A stretch of DNA of 13,880 bases from JAUXIQ01 sp030620925 [NCBI: Nitrospinota bacterium]. Lineage in GTDB: Bacteria; JAUXIQ01. The stretch spans positions 1-13,880 of the forward strand of contig JAUXIQ010000015.1 of NCBI GenBank assembly GCA_030620925.1. The letters are read 5' to 3'. Below the pieces are notes generated by a model that was not told the origin of the DNA, did not search any database, and saw only the letters and a list, made by a program, of their open reading frames with translations. This document shows, one piece after another, positions 1 through 8,043 of this stretch. Positions within the stretch are counted from its first letter, which is position 1. Each line of letters starts with the position of its first letter. A program made the position numbers and the translations under genes.

Positions 1-2
1 AA

Positions 3-140
3 ATAACCTTTTCTGACGGCGAGTCGATAGACGTAGAAGGAGAAATGTTGAGGGTTTCCGACGACCAGGCAGTCGTTTATCTATACACTGAAATTCCACC
101 TTCCAGGATTACAAAAGAGAACGAGCTTTTAAGAGATTAG
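3..140 (+). CDS. C-terminal end of an unidentified protein (5' truncated by window edge)
   Basis: The frame starting at base 3 is open from the window edge to a TAG at 138-140, giving 45 residues; the other two forward frames hit stops within the first 15 bases. The fragment is acidic, with alternating hydrophobic residues (LRVSDDQAVVYLYTEIPPSR) typical of beta strands, followed by a short charged helix-like tail (ITKENELLRD). A strand-rich end with an IPxxRI-type segment before a charged helix recalls the C-terminal edge of some PilZ-type domains, but this is a weak impression and the RxxxR and D/NxSxxG motifs, if present, lie outside the window. No function is assigned. It is convergent with hyuB. 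Confidence 0.55.
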   Translation: MTFSDGESIDVEGEMLRVSDDQAVVYLYTEIPPSRITKENELLRD

Positions 141-238
141 CGTCAATCTCGATTTGCTGCCACAGCCTTTAAAACCCCCGTGGTGAGAAGTAGCGCAATT
201 CAGGGGCGCAAATTACACAAAAGTTTTTGGGTTGCATG

Positions 239-258
239 CCCCGTGGAACGCGGGGTTT
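239..258 (+). terminator. Possible terminator hairpin after the truncated gene
   Basis: Bases 239-245 (CCCCGTG) can pair with 249-255 (CGCGGGG), a 7-bp stem with one G-U pair and a GAA loop, followed only by TTT at 256-258. It lies about 100 bases after the stop of the truncated gene. The short T tract makes it a weak intrinsic terminator candidate; on the opposite strand the stem has no T tract. Confidence 0.35.
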
Positions 259-293
259 CAAAAGGCATTCTCACATTCCGTTTCCGGTATGCG

Positions 294-310
294 GCTCAGC
301 CTGAGCTTTT
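294..310 (+). terminator. Possible terminator hairpin overlapping the hyuB stop
   Basis: GCTCA (294-298) and TGAGC (302-306) form a 5-bp stem with a 3-base loop followed by TTTT (307-310) on the + strand. It overlaps the hyuB stop codon (309-311, read on the - strand), as expected for a compact convergent junction. The stem is short and no matching U tract follows it on the - strand, so any terminator for hyuAB is not evident here. Confidence 0.3.
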
Positions 311-2000
311 AGAGCCCATCTCTAAGCTTTCGGGTGGCTTCCCGATCAACGGTCATGTCAGAGGGGTTTATGACCACCGCGTAAATTTTCTCCGCTGCTT
401 CCATTGACACATAACCATCCATCACGTCTTTCAAGACCAACTCCGGTTCTCGCTCAGAGGGAGTGAAGAAACCTCCTCCTCCGGCCTGGTTGAGCGTCAC
501 CACATCACCCGGAGAAAGCTGATAACTCTTCTTGGGGTCCGGGGTTATGGTCTCATTCACGGAAACGCCGCCCGGAGCCCCATCCTTGCCCCCCTGCAGA
601 CCCCAGGGCGGGAACTTGATCTTCTCGAACATGCAGGAGAGGACGGCGGGCTCTTCAGTCCTCACCCTGAACGACATGACCTGGGCCAACCCTCCCCTGT
701 ATTTTCCAGCCCCCCCGGAATCCTGCAGCAGCTCCTTCTTCACAATGAAAATCGGCGAGACGTTCTCCTGTATCTCCACCGGGGTGTTGGAAAGGTTGCT
801 CGGGAAACCGGTGGTGGAGAGGCCGTCCTTGCCGGGCCGCGCCCCCATGCCGCCGTACCAGGTGGTGTAGGAGATAAACCTTTCGCCGCTTTCTTTCACG
901 CCGTGGAGCATGGCCCCCATTATGAAGGAGCTATCGGCTATTACCTTTTCCGGAACTACCAGCGCCAGCGCGCCCAGCACGGCGCCGGGGGTGAAATGCC
1001 CTATGAGTCGCCGCCCGGATACCGGCGCCGGGTATCGGGTGTTGAATATGCTGCCCTCGGGAGCGGAGACTTTGACCGGTCTGAAGCTCCCCTCATTGGT
1101 GGGAATATCGGGGCATAGAGCACAGATGACAGCGTAAACGGAATAGGCCTGGGTATAGTTGAGAACGACGTTCACGCCTCTGTCGACTTCCGCCGAGCTG
1201 CCGGCGTAGTCGATGCCCATCTCGTCCCCTTCCACGGTCACCGTGCACTGCACGGTCAGCGGTTCATCCAGCCCATCTATATAGAACCGGTGCGGGTATT
1301 CGCCGTCGGGAACCCTGGAGACGGCCTCACGCATCATGACCTCGGAACGGGAAAGGATTATCTCCGAGAGCTCCTCCAAATCCTTCAAGCCGAATTCATC
1401 CATGGTCATCAGCAGCTTTTCTCCGCATACTTCGTTGGCCGCCACCTGGGCTCTTATGTCGCCCACCACTTCGCGCGGTGAACGTACGTTGTTCTCGATG
1501 ATTTCGAAAAGCTCCTGATTGGGCCTCCCCTTCTTATAGAGTTTCAAAATGGGAATCTGCAGCCCCTCCTCGTAAACCTCTTTCCCTTCAGCGGAATAGA
1601 CCCTCCCCCCAATATCCACTGCGTGGCAGGTGCTGGCAAGCAGAGCCACGCACCCTTCTCCCGAAAAGACAGGGGTAACGACGGTGATATCGTTGAGATG
1701 CCCCGACACTTTCCAGGGGTCGTTGGTTATGAGGGTATCGCCTTGTTCGAGTTTATCCAGGGGGTACTTCTGAAGAAAAGATTTGACCCCCGTGGCCATG
1801 GAGATGGTATGCCCCGGTGTGCCCGTGATCGATTGAGCAATCATCCTCCCCCGCCGGTCGAATACGCCGCAGGAGAGGTCCTGCATTTCGCTCACAATGG
1901 TAGAGAAGGAAGCCCTGGTCAGCGTAATCGCCATTTCCTCCATCAGTGATATCAGCCTGTTCCAGAGAATTTCCAGCGTTACTGCATCGATTTTTGCCAT
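309..2000 (-). CDS. hyuB: Hydantoinase B/oxoprolinase-family protein (HyuB-type subunit)
   Basis: The 563-residue protein matches the HyuB family in length (about 520-600). Its start has the typical DAVTLEILWNRL segment. A conserved block at residues 93-104 reads NDPW..SGHLND and is followed by a CHAVDIGG block at 125-132; H101, D104, H126 and D129 are candidate metal or active-site residues. The C-terminal half has the glycine-rich end seen in the family (GGAGKYRGG, then QAGGGGFF). With HyuA, such proteins perform ATP-dependent opening of hydantoin, 5-oxoproline or lactam rings, or carboxylation of ketones, in the cytoplasm; the substrate cannot be read from sequence. ATG at 2000 lies three bases after the hyuA stop (2004-2006), and GGAG at about 2014-2017 is a possible ribosome-binding site within the hyuA end, so translation is probably coupled. 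The variant SGHLND, where many HyuB proteins have GGTHLPD, suggests a distinct subgroup. Confidence 0.9.
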   Translation of the reverse strand: MAKIDAVTLEILWNRLISLMEEMAITLTRASFSTIVSEMQDLSCGVFDRRGRMIAQSITGTPGHTISMATGVKSFLQKYPLDKLEQGDTLITNDPWKVSGHLNDITVVTPVFSGEGCVALLASTCHAVDIGGRVYSAEGKEVYEEGLQIPILKLYKKGRPNQELFEIIENNVRSPREVVGDIRAQVAANEVCGEKLLMTMDEFGLKDLEELSEIILSRSEVMMREAVSRVPDGEYPHRFYIDGLDEPLTVQCTVTVEGDEMGIDYAGSSAEVDRGVNVVLNYTQAYSVYAVICALCPDIPTNEGSFRPVKVSAPEGSIFNTRYPAPVSGRRLIGHFTPGAVLGALALVVPEKVIADSSFIMGAMLHGVKESGERFISYTTWYGGMGARPGKDGLSTTGFPSNLSNTPVEIQENVSPIFIVKKELLQDSGGAGKYRGGLAQVMSFRVRTEEPAVLSCMFEKIKFPPWGLQGGKDGAPGGVSVNETITPDPKKSYQLSPGDVVTLNQAGGGGFFTPSEREPELVLKDVMDGYVSMEAAEKIYAVVINPSDMTVDREATRKLRDGL

Positions 2001-2003
2001 GGC

Positions 2004-4109
2004 TCAAGATTTCTCCAACTGCACCACAAGATTAAGATGGTCATCCATCACCGCCGCGCACCCGGGCCCCAGCACCAGCGTGGACTCCCTCTCCTCTATG
2101 ATGGCCGGCCCTGAAGCTTGATGTCCGGCCGACATACGGTACCGGTCGTAAACAGGGCAGTCGGTGTAGCCGCCAAGGCGCTGGAAATAGGCTTTGCGCT
2201 TTCCCTTGAAAGCGTTTTCGGCCGCGGGCTGAGAGACACTCCGCATAGACGAGGCCTCCGTCTCGACTTCATACTCAGGCCCTGAGACCACCACACGCCA
2301 GTTGAGGGCCTCTATCCCGGCGTCGGGGTTCACCCTTGCATAGAGCTTCACGTACTGTTCGTCGAACCCCCGCTTCATATCGCCCACGCTTCGTTTTTCC
2401 AGTTTACCGCCCGGGATGGGCACCTCTATCTCGTGACGCTGCCCCACGTAGCGCATGTTCGCCGAGCGTTGAAAGTGCATCTCCTCATCGCTGATGCCGG
2501 CACTCCGAAGAAATTCCGCACCTTCCAGCTCCATCTCTTCGAACAGGGCGTTGACCCCTGAGAGGTCTATATCATCCAAAGGTGTCACGTGCGATCTCAC
2601 CAGATCGTAGGCGAAAGGGGCCGCCAGGAGACCCAGGGCGGAGGTAACTCCCGCCCCCGGCGGGTAGACAATGGTTCCCACACCCAGCCTCCGGGCCACA
2701 TCGTAGGCATGCACCGGCCCCGCCCCACCAAAGGCGATGAGGGTATGCGAAGCAGGATCGCGCCCCTGGCTCATGGCGTGCACCCGGGTCGCGTTGGCCA
2801 TGTTCTCGTTGACCACCTGGTGGATGCCCAGGGCCGCCTCCTCCAGCTCCATGCCCAGGGGAACAGCGATGTGAGCCTCGATCGACCTGCGGGCGCACTC
2901 GACGTCCAGGTCCATTTTGCCCCCCAGAAAATAGGCGGGGTCCAGGTATCCCAGGACCAGGTCTGCATCGGTTACCGTGGGCAATTCACCGCCCATACCG
3001 TAGCAGGCCGGTCCGGGGTTCGCTCCCGCACTGTCGGGCCCCACTTTGAGCAGGCCCAGCTTGTCCGCCCGGGCGATGCTCCCGCCGCCCGCTCCGATTT
3101 CGATCATCTCCACCACGGGCAGATTAATCGGCAGACCACTGCCCTTCTTGAATCGGAAAGCGCGGCCCACTTCGAAGTTGGTGGTAGTGAGCGGTTTTCC
3201 ATCTTCAATGAAGCAGGCTTTGGCCGTGGTCCCCCCCATATCGAAGGAGAGCAGACGCTTCTCCCCCCTCAGCTTACCGTAATAAGCAGCGGCGATGGCC
3301 CCCGCCGCAGGACCCGACTCCAGAGCCCTGACCGGAAATCGCTGTGCGGTCTCGCAGGTGGTGATACCGCCGTTGGACAGCATCACCAGCAGGTCTCCTC
3401 CGAAGCCCAGCTCCTTCAGACGGTTTCCGAACCCGGACAGATAGTGGGTCATGGTGGGTTGTGCGTAGGCATTGGCAACGGTGGTGGAAGTGCGCTCAAA
3501 CTCCCGTATCTCCGGCACTACCTCAGACGAGATGGATACTGAGAGGTCGGGGGCCAGTCGCTCTATTATCTCCGCCGCCCGTTGTTCGTTAGACCCATTC
3601 ATGAAACTGTGCAGGAAGCAGACCGCCACGGCCTCCACCCCTTCACCGAGGAGTTTTTCCACCGCCTGCACCACCTCTTCTTCGTTCAGAGGGGTGAGGA
3701 CGGCGCCCTTTTCGTCCATCCGCTCGGTCACCTCCATCCTCAACCGGCGGGGGACCAGCGGTTCCGGCATTTCCAGGAACAGGTTGTACATATCGTAGCG
3801 GCTCTCGCGCCGTATCTCCAGCACGTCGCGGAACCCGGCGGTAGTGATAAGCCCGGCCCTGGCTCCCTTGCGTTCTATGATGAGGTTGGTGACCAGCGTG
3901 GTGCCGTGAATTATGTTGAGCACTTCCTCCGGGTCCACACCGGTTTCGGCCAGCTGCTCCCGCACGCCATCCACGGCGGCCATCGACGGGTCCAGTGAAG
4001 AGGTGAGGATTTTCCCGATAGTTCTCTTGCCGGTGGCTTCGTCCATGAGAATAACGTCGGTGAACGTGCCACCTATGTCCACCCCCAGACGATACCTTCC
4101 CTTTTCCAT
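2004..4109 (-). CDS. hyuA: Hydantoinase/oxoprolinase A-family ATPase subunit (HyuA-type)
   Basis: The 701-residue protein has the usual HyuA length. An actin-like ATPase fold is visible: phosphate-binding DIGGTFTD at residues 11-18, HGTT at 68-71, ESGPAAG at 264-270 and a second phosphate loop FDMGGTTAK at 289-297, followed by glycine-rich EIGAGGGSIA and AFGGAGP segments. Family members phosphorylate or activate the cyclic or carbonyl substrate with ATP, and HyuB completes the reaction; relatives include N-methylhydantoinase, 5-oxoprolinase and acetone carboxylase subunits. No gene for a small third subunit, amidohydrolase, racemase or transporter is visible beside the pair, so the substrate is open. 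ATG at 4109 is chosen because DIGGTFTD begins 10 residues in, as usual. No strong Shine-Dalgarno is visible, only a G-rich GGGG about 10 bases upstream. The operon runs opposite to all other genes here. Confidence 0.92.
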   Translation of the reverse strand: MEKGRYRLGVDIGGTFTDVILMDEATGKRTIGKILTSSLDPSMAAVDGVREQLAETGVDPEEVLNIIHGTTLVTNLIIERKGARAGLITTAGFRDVLEIRRESRYDMYNLFLEMPEPLVPRRLRMEVTERMDEKGAVLTPLNEEEVVQAVEKLLGEGVEAVAVCFLHSFMNGSNEQRAAEIIERLAPDLSVSISSEVVPEIREFERTSTTVANAYAQPTMTHYLSGFGNRLKELGFGGDLLVMLSNGGITTCETAQRFPVRALESGPAAGAIAAAYYGKLRGEKRLLSFDMGGTTAKACFIEDGKPLTTTNFEVGRAFRFKKGSGLPINLPVVEMIEIGAGGGSIARADKLGLLKVGPDSAGANPGPACYGMGGELPTVTDADLVLGYLDPAYFLGGKMDLDVECARRSIEAHIAVPLGMELEEAALGIHQVVNENMANATRVHAMSQGRDPASHTLIAFGGAGPVHAYDVARRLGVGTIVYPPGAGVTSALGLLAAPFAYDLVRSHVTPLDDIDLSGVNALFEEMELEGAEFLRSAGISDEEMHFQRSANMRYVGQRHEIEVPIPGGKLEKRSVGDMKRGFDEQYVKLYARVNPDAGIEALNWRVVVSGPEYEVETEASSMRSVSQPAAENAFKGKRKAYFQRLGGYTDCPVYDRYRMSAGHQASGPAIIEERESTLVLGPGCAAVMDDHLNLVVQLEKS

Positions 4110-4171
4110 CAGGATGGCCCCATGCAGATTTTCGCATAAAATATATAAAAGGGTTCAGGCGAGCAGATAAG

Positions 4172-4200
4172 AATTTATCATTACAATAACCGCTTTACAA
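4172..4200 (-). promoter_or_regulatory. Candidate sigma-70 promoter for hyuAB
   Basis: On the - strand, TTGTAA (4200-4195, 4/6 match to TTGACA) is followed after exactly 17 bases by TAAATT (4177-4172, 4/6 match to TATAAT), placing a start near 4165, about 55 bases before the hyuA ATG. The -10 lies inside an imperfect palindrome GATAA-GAAT-TTATC (4166-4179) that could be an operator. TTACAA also occurs twice on the + strand (4181-4186 and 4195-4200). Both boxes are weak matches. Confidence 0.35.
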
Positions 4201-4484
4201 GAACCAACTGCCGCACCGCCCCTTCCCTTCGCCCGGTAAAACCACTGTAATCTGGTGCAGCATCTAAAATCATTTAATCTAACGGCTGAGGCCGCTAAAC
4301 ATTGCCTCATATCCGTTTCATCCGGCTCACGTGCGCCTTGAACCTTTTAAGGGGGGGAGGTCGACCGAAGCTTATATATTGTCTTTTCCCTTCCCCGATG
4401 ATATATTCATACCTCAATTTCAATTTGCCTTTATTAATGTTTGCCCCGATCTGAATTCCGGTTACACGGATAAAAAGAGGGAAC

Positions 4485-4513
4485 TTGATTAAACTCCATC
4501 AAACTGTTATAAT
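4485..4513 (+). promoter_or_regulatory. Strong sigma-70 promoter match for the tRNA-Leu/tig transcript or an upstream RNA
   Basis: TTGATT (4485-4490, 4/6 match to TTGACA) is followed by a 17-base spacer and a perfect TATAAT (4508-4513). Transcription would begin near 4520, about 140 bases before tRNA-Leu. It is the best promoter match in the window. No better match lies between it and the tRNA, so the transcript probably runs through the structured element at 4566-4624 into tRNA-Leu and tig. Confidence 0.65.
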
Positions 4514-4565
4514 TCTTTAAGCTGTTGATATGACTTGTAAAATGTTGATCTCTAAGGTCTTTGCC

Positions 4566-4624
4566 GGTGAGCCCGGGATGCCCCCGGTCCGGAAGATGGG
4601 AGCTGCATTCCCTGTCGGCTCACC
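4566..4624 (+). ncRNA. Candidate structured RNA element or leader upstream of tRNA-Leu
   Basis: GGTGAGCC (4566-4573) is a perfect 8-base complement of GGCTCACC (4617-4624). Inside the loop, CGGG (4574-4577) can pair with CCCG (4583-4586), and GGGA (4598-4601) with TCCC (4609-4612), giving a three-way-junction-like layout. An AT-rich stretch ATTTATTTA follows at 4625-4633. It begins about 46 bases after the predicted start from the 4485-4513 promoter and ends 37 bases before tRNA-Leu. I could not match it to a riboswitch class or to SRP RNA. It could be a leader, an attenuator, or part of a separate small RNA. Confidence 0.35.
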
Positions 4625-4661
4625 ATTTATTTATGCTCTATAAGCGCATTTAATTCATGGC

Positions 4662-4741
4662 GCGAGAGTGGCGGAACTGGTATACGCGCTGGATTTAGGA
4701 TCCAGTGGGCAACCGTGGGGGTTCGAGTCCCCCCTCTCGCA
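4662..4741 (+). tRNA. tRNA-Leu (anticodon UAG)
   Basis: Acceptor arms GCGAGAG (4662-4668) and CTCTCGC (4734-4740) pair perfectly, with discriminator A at 4741. The anticodon stem CTGGA/TCCAG encloses the loop TTTAGGA, giving anticodon TAG, which reads CUN leucine codons. A long variable arm (TGGGCAACCGT) marks a class II tRNA, and the T arm is GGGGG-TTCGAGT-CCCCC. The 3' CCA is not encoded: the bases after the discriminator are CAA, so CCA would be added by nucleotidyltransferase. The tig start codon lies only 26 bases downstream, so the two are probably cotranscribed and separated by tRNA 3' processing. Confidence 0.96.
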
Positions 4742-4767
4742 CAATTAAACCTCTGGACAGACACGAC

Positions 4768-6120
4768 ATGTTAGATTTAAAAATAGATGTGATAGAAGTC
4801 GACACTTGCACTAAAAAGCTGGAGCTGGAGCTGCCTTTCTCCCAGTACCAGAAAGAACTGGAGAAAGCATACCGCGCCCTGAACAGGAAGGTGCGCGTCC
4901 AGGGTTTTCGGAAGGGCAAGGCTCCCTTAAAAGTTTTGGAGAGGTATTACAAAGACCAGGTGGAAACAGAGGTCCTCCAAAAACTGGTGCCCGAATCGTT
5001 TAAAGAAGCCGTCGTTGAAAAAAACCTCAACGCAGTCGGTCAGCCAAGATTGGAGGATTTCAAGGTTGAAAAAGAAAAGCTGGTAAAGCTCATGCTGACG
5101 GTAGAAGTCAAACCCGAGATAGATGAAGTCTCTCACGAGGGCTTTGAATTCCAAAAAACCGTGCAGAATATCAGTCAGGAAAACGTAGACAAAGAAATAG
5201 ATGGATTGAGAGAAAAGCTGGCCGAACTGAGCGAAAAACCTGATGGCCGGATAGAAAAAGGCGATTACGCCACCATAGACTATCAGCTTTTCATCGAAGG
5301 AAAAACAACGCCCGAGGAGAAAAGAGAGAACCTGACACTGGCGGTGGGAGATGGCAGCCTGGACGAAAACTTCGAAAGACAACTATTGGGAGTGAGCAAA
5401 GGGGACGAAAAGGAAATCGTAATCAGATTTCCTCAAGAAAACACCCGCCCGGAATTGGCGGGTAAGGACGCTATTTTCAAGGTTAACATTAACGAAGTAA
5501 AGATCAAAGTGCTTCCTCCCTTAGACGACGACCTGGCGCGCCAACTGGGGGACTATGAAACCCTGGAGGACCTGAAGACCGATATCAGGGATAAGTTAGA
5601 AGAATACGAAGAGCAGCAGGCGACCAACCGCCTTAAAAAGGATCTCATATCCAAACTTGTGGAAGAAAACCCCGTTGAAGCTCCTCCCAGCCTGGTGGAT
5701 GAAGAACTTAACCTCAGATTGTTCCTGTTGCAGAGTCAGTTGCAGAGACAGGGCCTGCGACTCGAGAACCTCACCAGAGAAGACCTGGAAAAATGGCGCC
5801 AGGAAAATCGTGATGACGCCGCCGGTAATGTGAAAGCCAACCTCATACTTGAAAAGATTGCTCAAATAAAAGGGATAGAGGTCAGCGACCAGGAATTGGA
5901 TGAGGAGCTGAAGAAGGTGGGAATGGGGGCCAAGCAGGACACTCAAACCCTTAAGAAACAGATGGAAGAGAACGGGCGTCTGGCAAACCTCAAAGAGAGC
6001 CTACTCAGAGAAAAGACGTTGAATAACATGTTGGAAGGATATAAGATTGAAGTGATAACTGCCGATAATATTGATGACCAAGCTCCACAAGGCCAAAACA
6101 TAGAAGAAGAACAGGAGTAA
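4768..6120 (+). CDS. tig: Trigger factor, ribosome-associated chaperone and peptidyl-prolyl isomerase
   Basis: Trigger factor binds the ribosome near the exit tunnel and shields and folds nascent chains. From ATG 4768 the protein has 450 residues, normal for the family. The N-terminal ribosome-binding domain carries the signature GFRKGKAP at residues 46-53. An FKBP-like isomerase domain spans about 160-245 ([16 protein letters not shown] to [15 protein letters not shown]). The helical chaperone arms follow to about 430, and the tail is acidic (NIEEEQE). An in-frame ATG at 4705 would add 21 residues but lies inside tRNA-Leu, so it is rejected; from 4768 the sequence starts with the usual short beta strand. 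The ribosome-binding site is weak (GGA at 4755-4757). Codons are more A-rich than in hyuAB. The stop lies five bases before clpP, whose Shine-Dalgarno AGGAG (6113-6117) abuts the tig stop, indicating an operon. Confidence 0.97.
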   Translation: MLDLKIDVIEVDTCTKKLELELPFSQYQKELEKAYRALNRKVRVQGFRKGKAPLKVLERYYKDQVETEVLQKLVPESFKEAVVEKNLNAVGQPRLEDFKVEKEKLVKLMLTVEVKPEIDEVSHEGFEFQKTVQNISQENVDKEIDGLREKLAELSEKPDGRIEKGDYATIDYQLFIEGKTTPEEKRENLTLAVGDGSLDENFERQLLGVSKGDEKEIVIRFPQENTRPELAGKDAIFKVNINEVKIKVLPPLDDDLARQLGDYETLEDLKTDIRDKLEEYEEQQATNRLKKDLISKLVEENPVEAPPSLVDEELNLRLFLLQSQLQRQGLRLENLTREDLEKWRQENRDDAAGNVKANLILEKIAQIKGIEVSDQELDEELKKVGMGAKQDTQTLKKQMEENGRLANLKESLLREKTLNNMLEGYKIEVITADNIDDQAPQGQNIEEEQE

Positions 6121-6125
6121 CACTC

Positions 6126-6737
6126 ATGAGCCTAGTACCGATGGTGGTTGAACAGACATCCAGAGGAGAGCGAGCATACGACATCTATTCCAGACTCCTC
6201 AAAGACAGAATAATCTTCCTGGGCGCGCCCGTAGACGATATGATAGCGAACCTGGTTATGGCTCAGATGCTTTTTCTGGAGGCGGATAACCCCGATCAAG
6301 ATATTTATCTTTACATTAATTGTCCCGGCGGAATGGTGACGGCGGGTCTGGCCATATATGACACCATGCAGTATATCCGGCCCGATATCTCGACCATCTG
6401 CATAGGCCAGGCGGCCAGCATGGCCGCGCTCCTGCTGGCCGCAGGCGCAGAGAAGAAGCGCTTCGCCCTGCCCCACGCCCGCATACTTATTCATCAACCC
6501 CTGGGCGGAGTGCAGGGCCAGGCTACGGACATAAACATACAGGCCAAGGAAATAATGAGAATGAGGGACCTCCTGGATGAAATCCTGATGCAACATACCA
6601 AACAGCCCCTGGAAAAGGTGCGCGAGGATACCGAGCGGGATTTCTTCATGACCGGTGAACTGGCCAAAGAATACGGTATAATAGACGAGGTAATAACCTC
6701 CAGGGAATTGCCGTCAGCCAACGAGAAAAAGCCGTAG
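6126..6737 (+). CDS. clpP: ATP-dependent Clp protease proteolytic subunit ClpP
   Basis: The 203-residue serine protease forms the double-heptamer chamber that degrades substrates fed by ClpX. The catalytic triad is visible: S98 in GQAASMAA, H123 in ILIHQPLGG and D172 in ERDFFM, at the spacing known for ClpP. The N-terminal [28 protein letters not shown] segment is the typical axial-loop and first-helix region, with almost no propeptide. Start ATG 6126 follows AGGAG by eight bases. The gene lies between tig and clpX, and this order is common in bacteria. No residue oddities seen. Confidence 0.98.
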   Translation: MSLVPMVVEQTSRGERAYDIYSRLLKDRIIFLGAPVDDMIANLVMAQMLFLEADNPDQDIYLYINCPGGMVTAGLAIYDTMQYIRPDISTICIGQAASMAALLLAAGAEKKRFALPHARILIHQPLGGVQGQATDINIQAKEIMRMRDLLDEILMQHTKQPLEKVREDTERDFFMTGELAKEYGIIDEVITSRELPSANEKKP

Positions 6738-6778
6738 GCGACCAATAAAATAACCGCGAAACCAGATCAGCATATAGC

Positions 6779-6784
6779 GAGGTG
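6779..6784 (+). promoter_or_regulatory. Ribosome-binding site that decides the clpX start
   Basis: GAGGTG ends six bases before ATG 6791. A GTG at 6782-6784, which would add three residues (MLL), lies inside this site and has no Shine-Dalgarno of its own. Confidence 0.7.
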
Positions 6785-6790
6785 CTCCTA

Positions 6791-8029
6791 ATGAGCAGGA
6801 AAGACCACCAGGGCGAAAACCTCAGATGCTCATTCTGCGGCAAGAGCCAGAACGAAGTTAAGAAGCTCATCGCCGGCCCCACCGTATACATATGCGATGA
6901 ATGTATCAGCCTGTGCAATAGTATCATCATAGAAGAACGAGCCCAGGAACGGGGGCAAAGCTTCAAGAACCTGCTTAAACCCAAAGAAATAAAAGTCAAG
7001 CTGGACGACCACGTTATAGGGCAGGAGCAGGCCAAAAAAATCCTCTCCGTCGCTGTCCATAATCATTACAAAAGGATCGAGGCCAATACAGCCATGGATG
7101 ACGTTGAGCTCCAGAAAAGCAACATAATGCTCATCGGCCCTACAGGATGCGGTAAAACCCTGCTCGCACAGACTATGGCCCGGACAATAAACGTCCCCTT
7201 CGCCATCGTGGACGCCACCACTCACACCGAAGCCGGCTACGTGGGCGAAGACGTGGAAAATATCATCCTCAAGTTACTCCAGGCCGCGGACTACGACGTT
7301 GAACGCGCCGAACGCGGCATCATCTACATAGACGAGATAGACAAGATCAGTAAAAAATCCGAGAACCCCTCCATTACCAGAGACGTATCGGGCGAGGGCG
7401 TGCAGCAGGCACTGCTCAAGATCATGGAAGGCACTGTGGCCAGCGTGCCACCCCAGGGAGGACGAAAGCACCCCCATCAAGAGTTCGTCCAGGTGGATAC
7501 CACCAACATACTGTTCATATGCGGAGGCGCCTTCGTAGGGATTGAGAATATAGTCGCACAGCGCCTGGGTAAAAACGCAGTGGGCTTCCAATCCAAACTG
7601 AAGAGTAAAGAGAGTGAAAACAAGGGTGAAATGCTTTTGCACACCCAGCCGGAAGACCTCCTAATATACGGCCTCATACCCGAATTTATAGGAAGGCTCC
7701 CCGTGGCGGCCCTACTCGATCCTTTAACCCAGGAGGAGCTTGTGGAGATACTGACAGAGCCCAAAAACGCTCTGACCAAACAATATATGAAAATTTTCGA
7801 ATTCGACGACGTTGTGTTGAAGTTCACCTCCGAAGCCCTGCAGGCCATCGCCTCAAAAGCAACCGCGCTTGGAACTGGAGCAAGAGGGCTGCGGACCATC
7901 CTGGAAAACCTCATGCTGGACGCCATGTACGAAATTCCTTCCAGTACAGACATAAAAGAATGGGCGATATCCGAGGAAGATATCGAAGCGCTGAACAGCG
8001 CATCTCAACGGTTCAGGCAGGCCAGTTGA
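6791..8029 (+). CDS. clpX: ATP-dependent Clp protease ATP-binding subunit ClpX
   Basis: ClpX is the hexameric AAA+ unfoldase that recognises substrates and threads them into ClpP. The 412-residue protein has a four-cysteine zinc-binding domain (C13, C16, C35, C38), Walker A GPTGCGKT (116-123), pore loop GYVG (149-152), Walker B IIYIDE (177-182), the RKH loop (225-227), a VGF tripeptide (264-266) at the place of the ClpP-docking IGF loop, an arginine finger in GRLP (R302) and sensor 2 in GARGLR (363-368). Residue 145 is His in THTEAGYVG, where Leu is usual. ATG 6791 is preferred over GTG 6782 because GAGGTG (6779-6784) is a well-placed Shine-Dalgarno for the ATG and overlaps the GTG. It lies 53 bases after clpP. 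No lon gene follows, unlike the order in many bacteria. Confidence 0.98.
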   Translation: MSRKDHQGENLRCSFCGKSQNEVKKLIAGPTVYICDECISLCNSIIIEERAQERGQSFKNLLKPKEIKVKLDDHVIGQEQAKKILSVAVHNHYKRIEANTAMDDVELQKSNIMLIGPTGCGKTLLAQTMARTINVPFAIVDATTHTEAGYVGEDVENIILKLLQAADYDVERAERGIIYIDEIDKISKKSENPSITRDVSGEGVQQALLKIMEGTVASVPPQGGRKHPHQEFVQVDTTNILFICGGAFVGIENIVAQRLGKNAVGFQSKLKSKESENKGEMLLHTQPEDLLIYGLIPEFIGRLPVAALLDPLTQEELVEILTEPKNALTKQYMKIFEFDDVVLKFTSEALQAIASKATALGTGARGLRTILENLMLDAMYEIPSSTDIKEWAISEEDIEALNSASQRFRQAS

Positions 8030-8043
8030 GGAATCCTTTTCAC

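Larger units (their letters stand above)
4110..4661. other. 552-base divergent intergenic region, non-coding
   Basis: No convincing open frame is present on either strand. It separates hyuA (- strand) from tRNA-Leu (+ strand). The hyuA-proximal 60 bases are AT-rich and hold the candidate hyuAB promoter. The middle (about 4200-4440) has a short palindrome CCTTTTAAGG followed by a run of G, and a pyrimidine-rich stretch near 4380-4400, for which I see no clear role. The right third contains a strong promoter match (4485-4513) and a GC-rich element with an 8-bp closing stem (4566-4624), annotated separately. Confidence 0.8.

Noticed and set aside
2589-3542. 317-codon + strand open frame inside hyuA
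   Set aside because: It is antisense to the clearly recognisable hyuA, has low-complexity GC-driven composition (many His, Gly, Arg, Gln) and no recognisable motif.
4566-4624. SRP (4.5S) RNA or a known riboswitch
   Set aside because: GGTCCGGAAG is reminiscent of the SRP apical loop, but the conserved symmetric-loop bases on both sides are missing. No known riboswitch core could be recognised by eye.
4705-4767. Longer tig reading frame starting at ATG 4705
   Set aside because: The start lies inside tRNA-Leu and the added 21 residues are tRNA-encoded; trigger factor begins normally at 4768.
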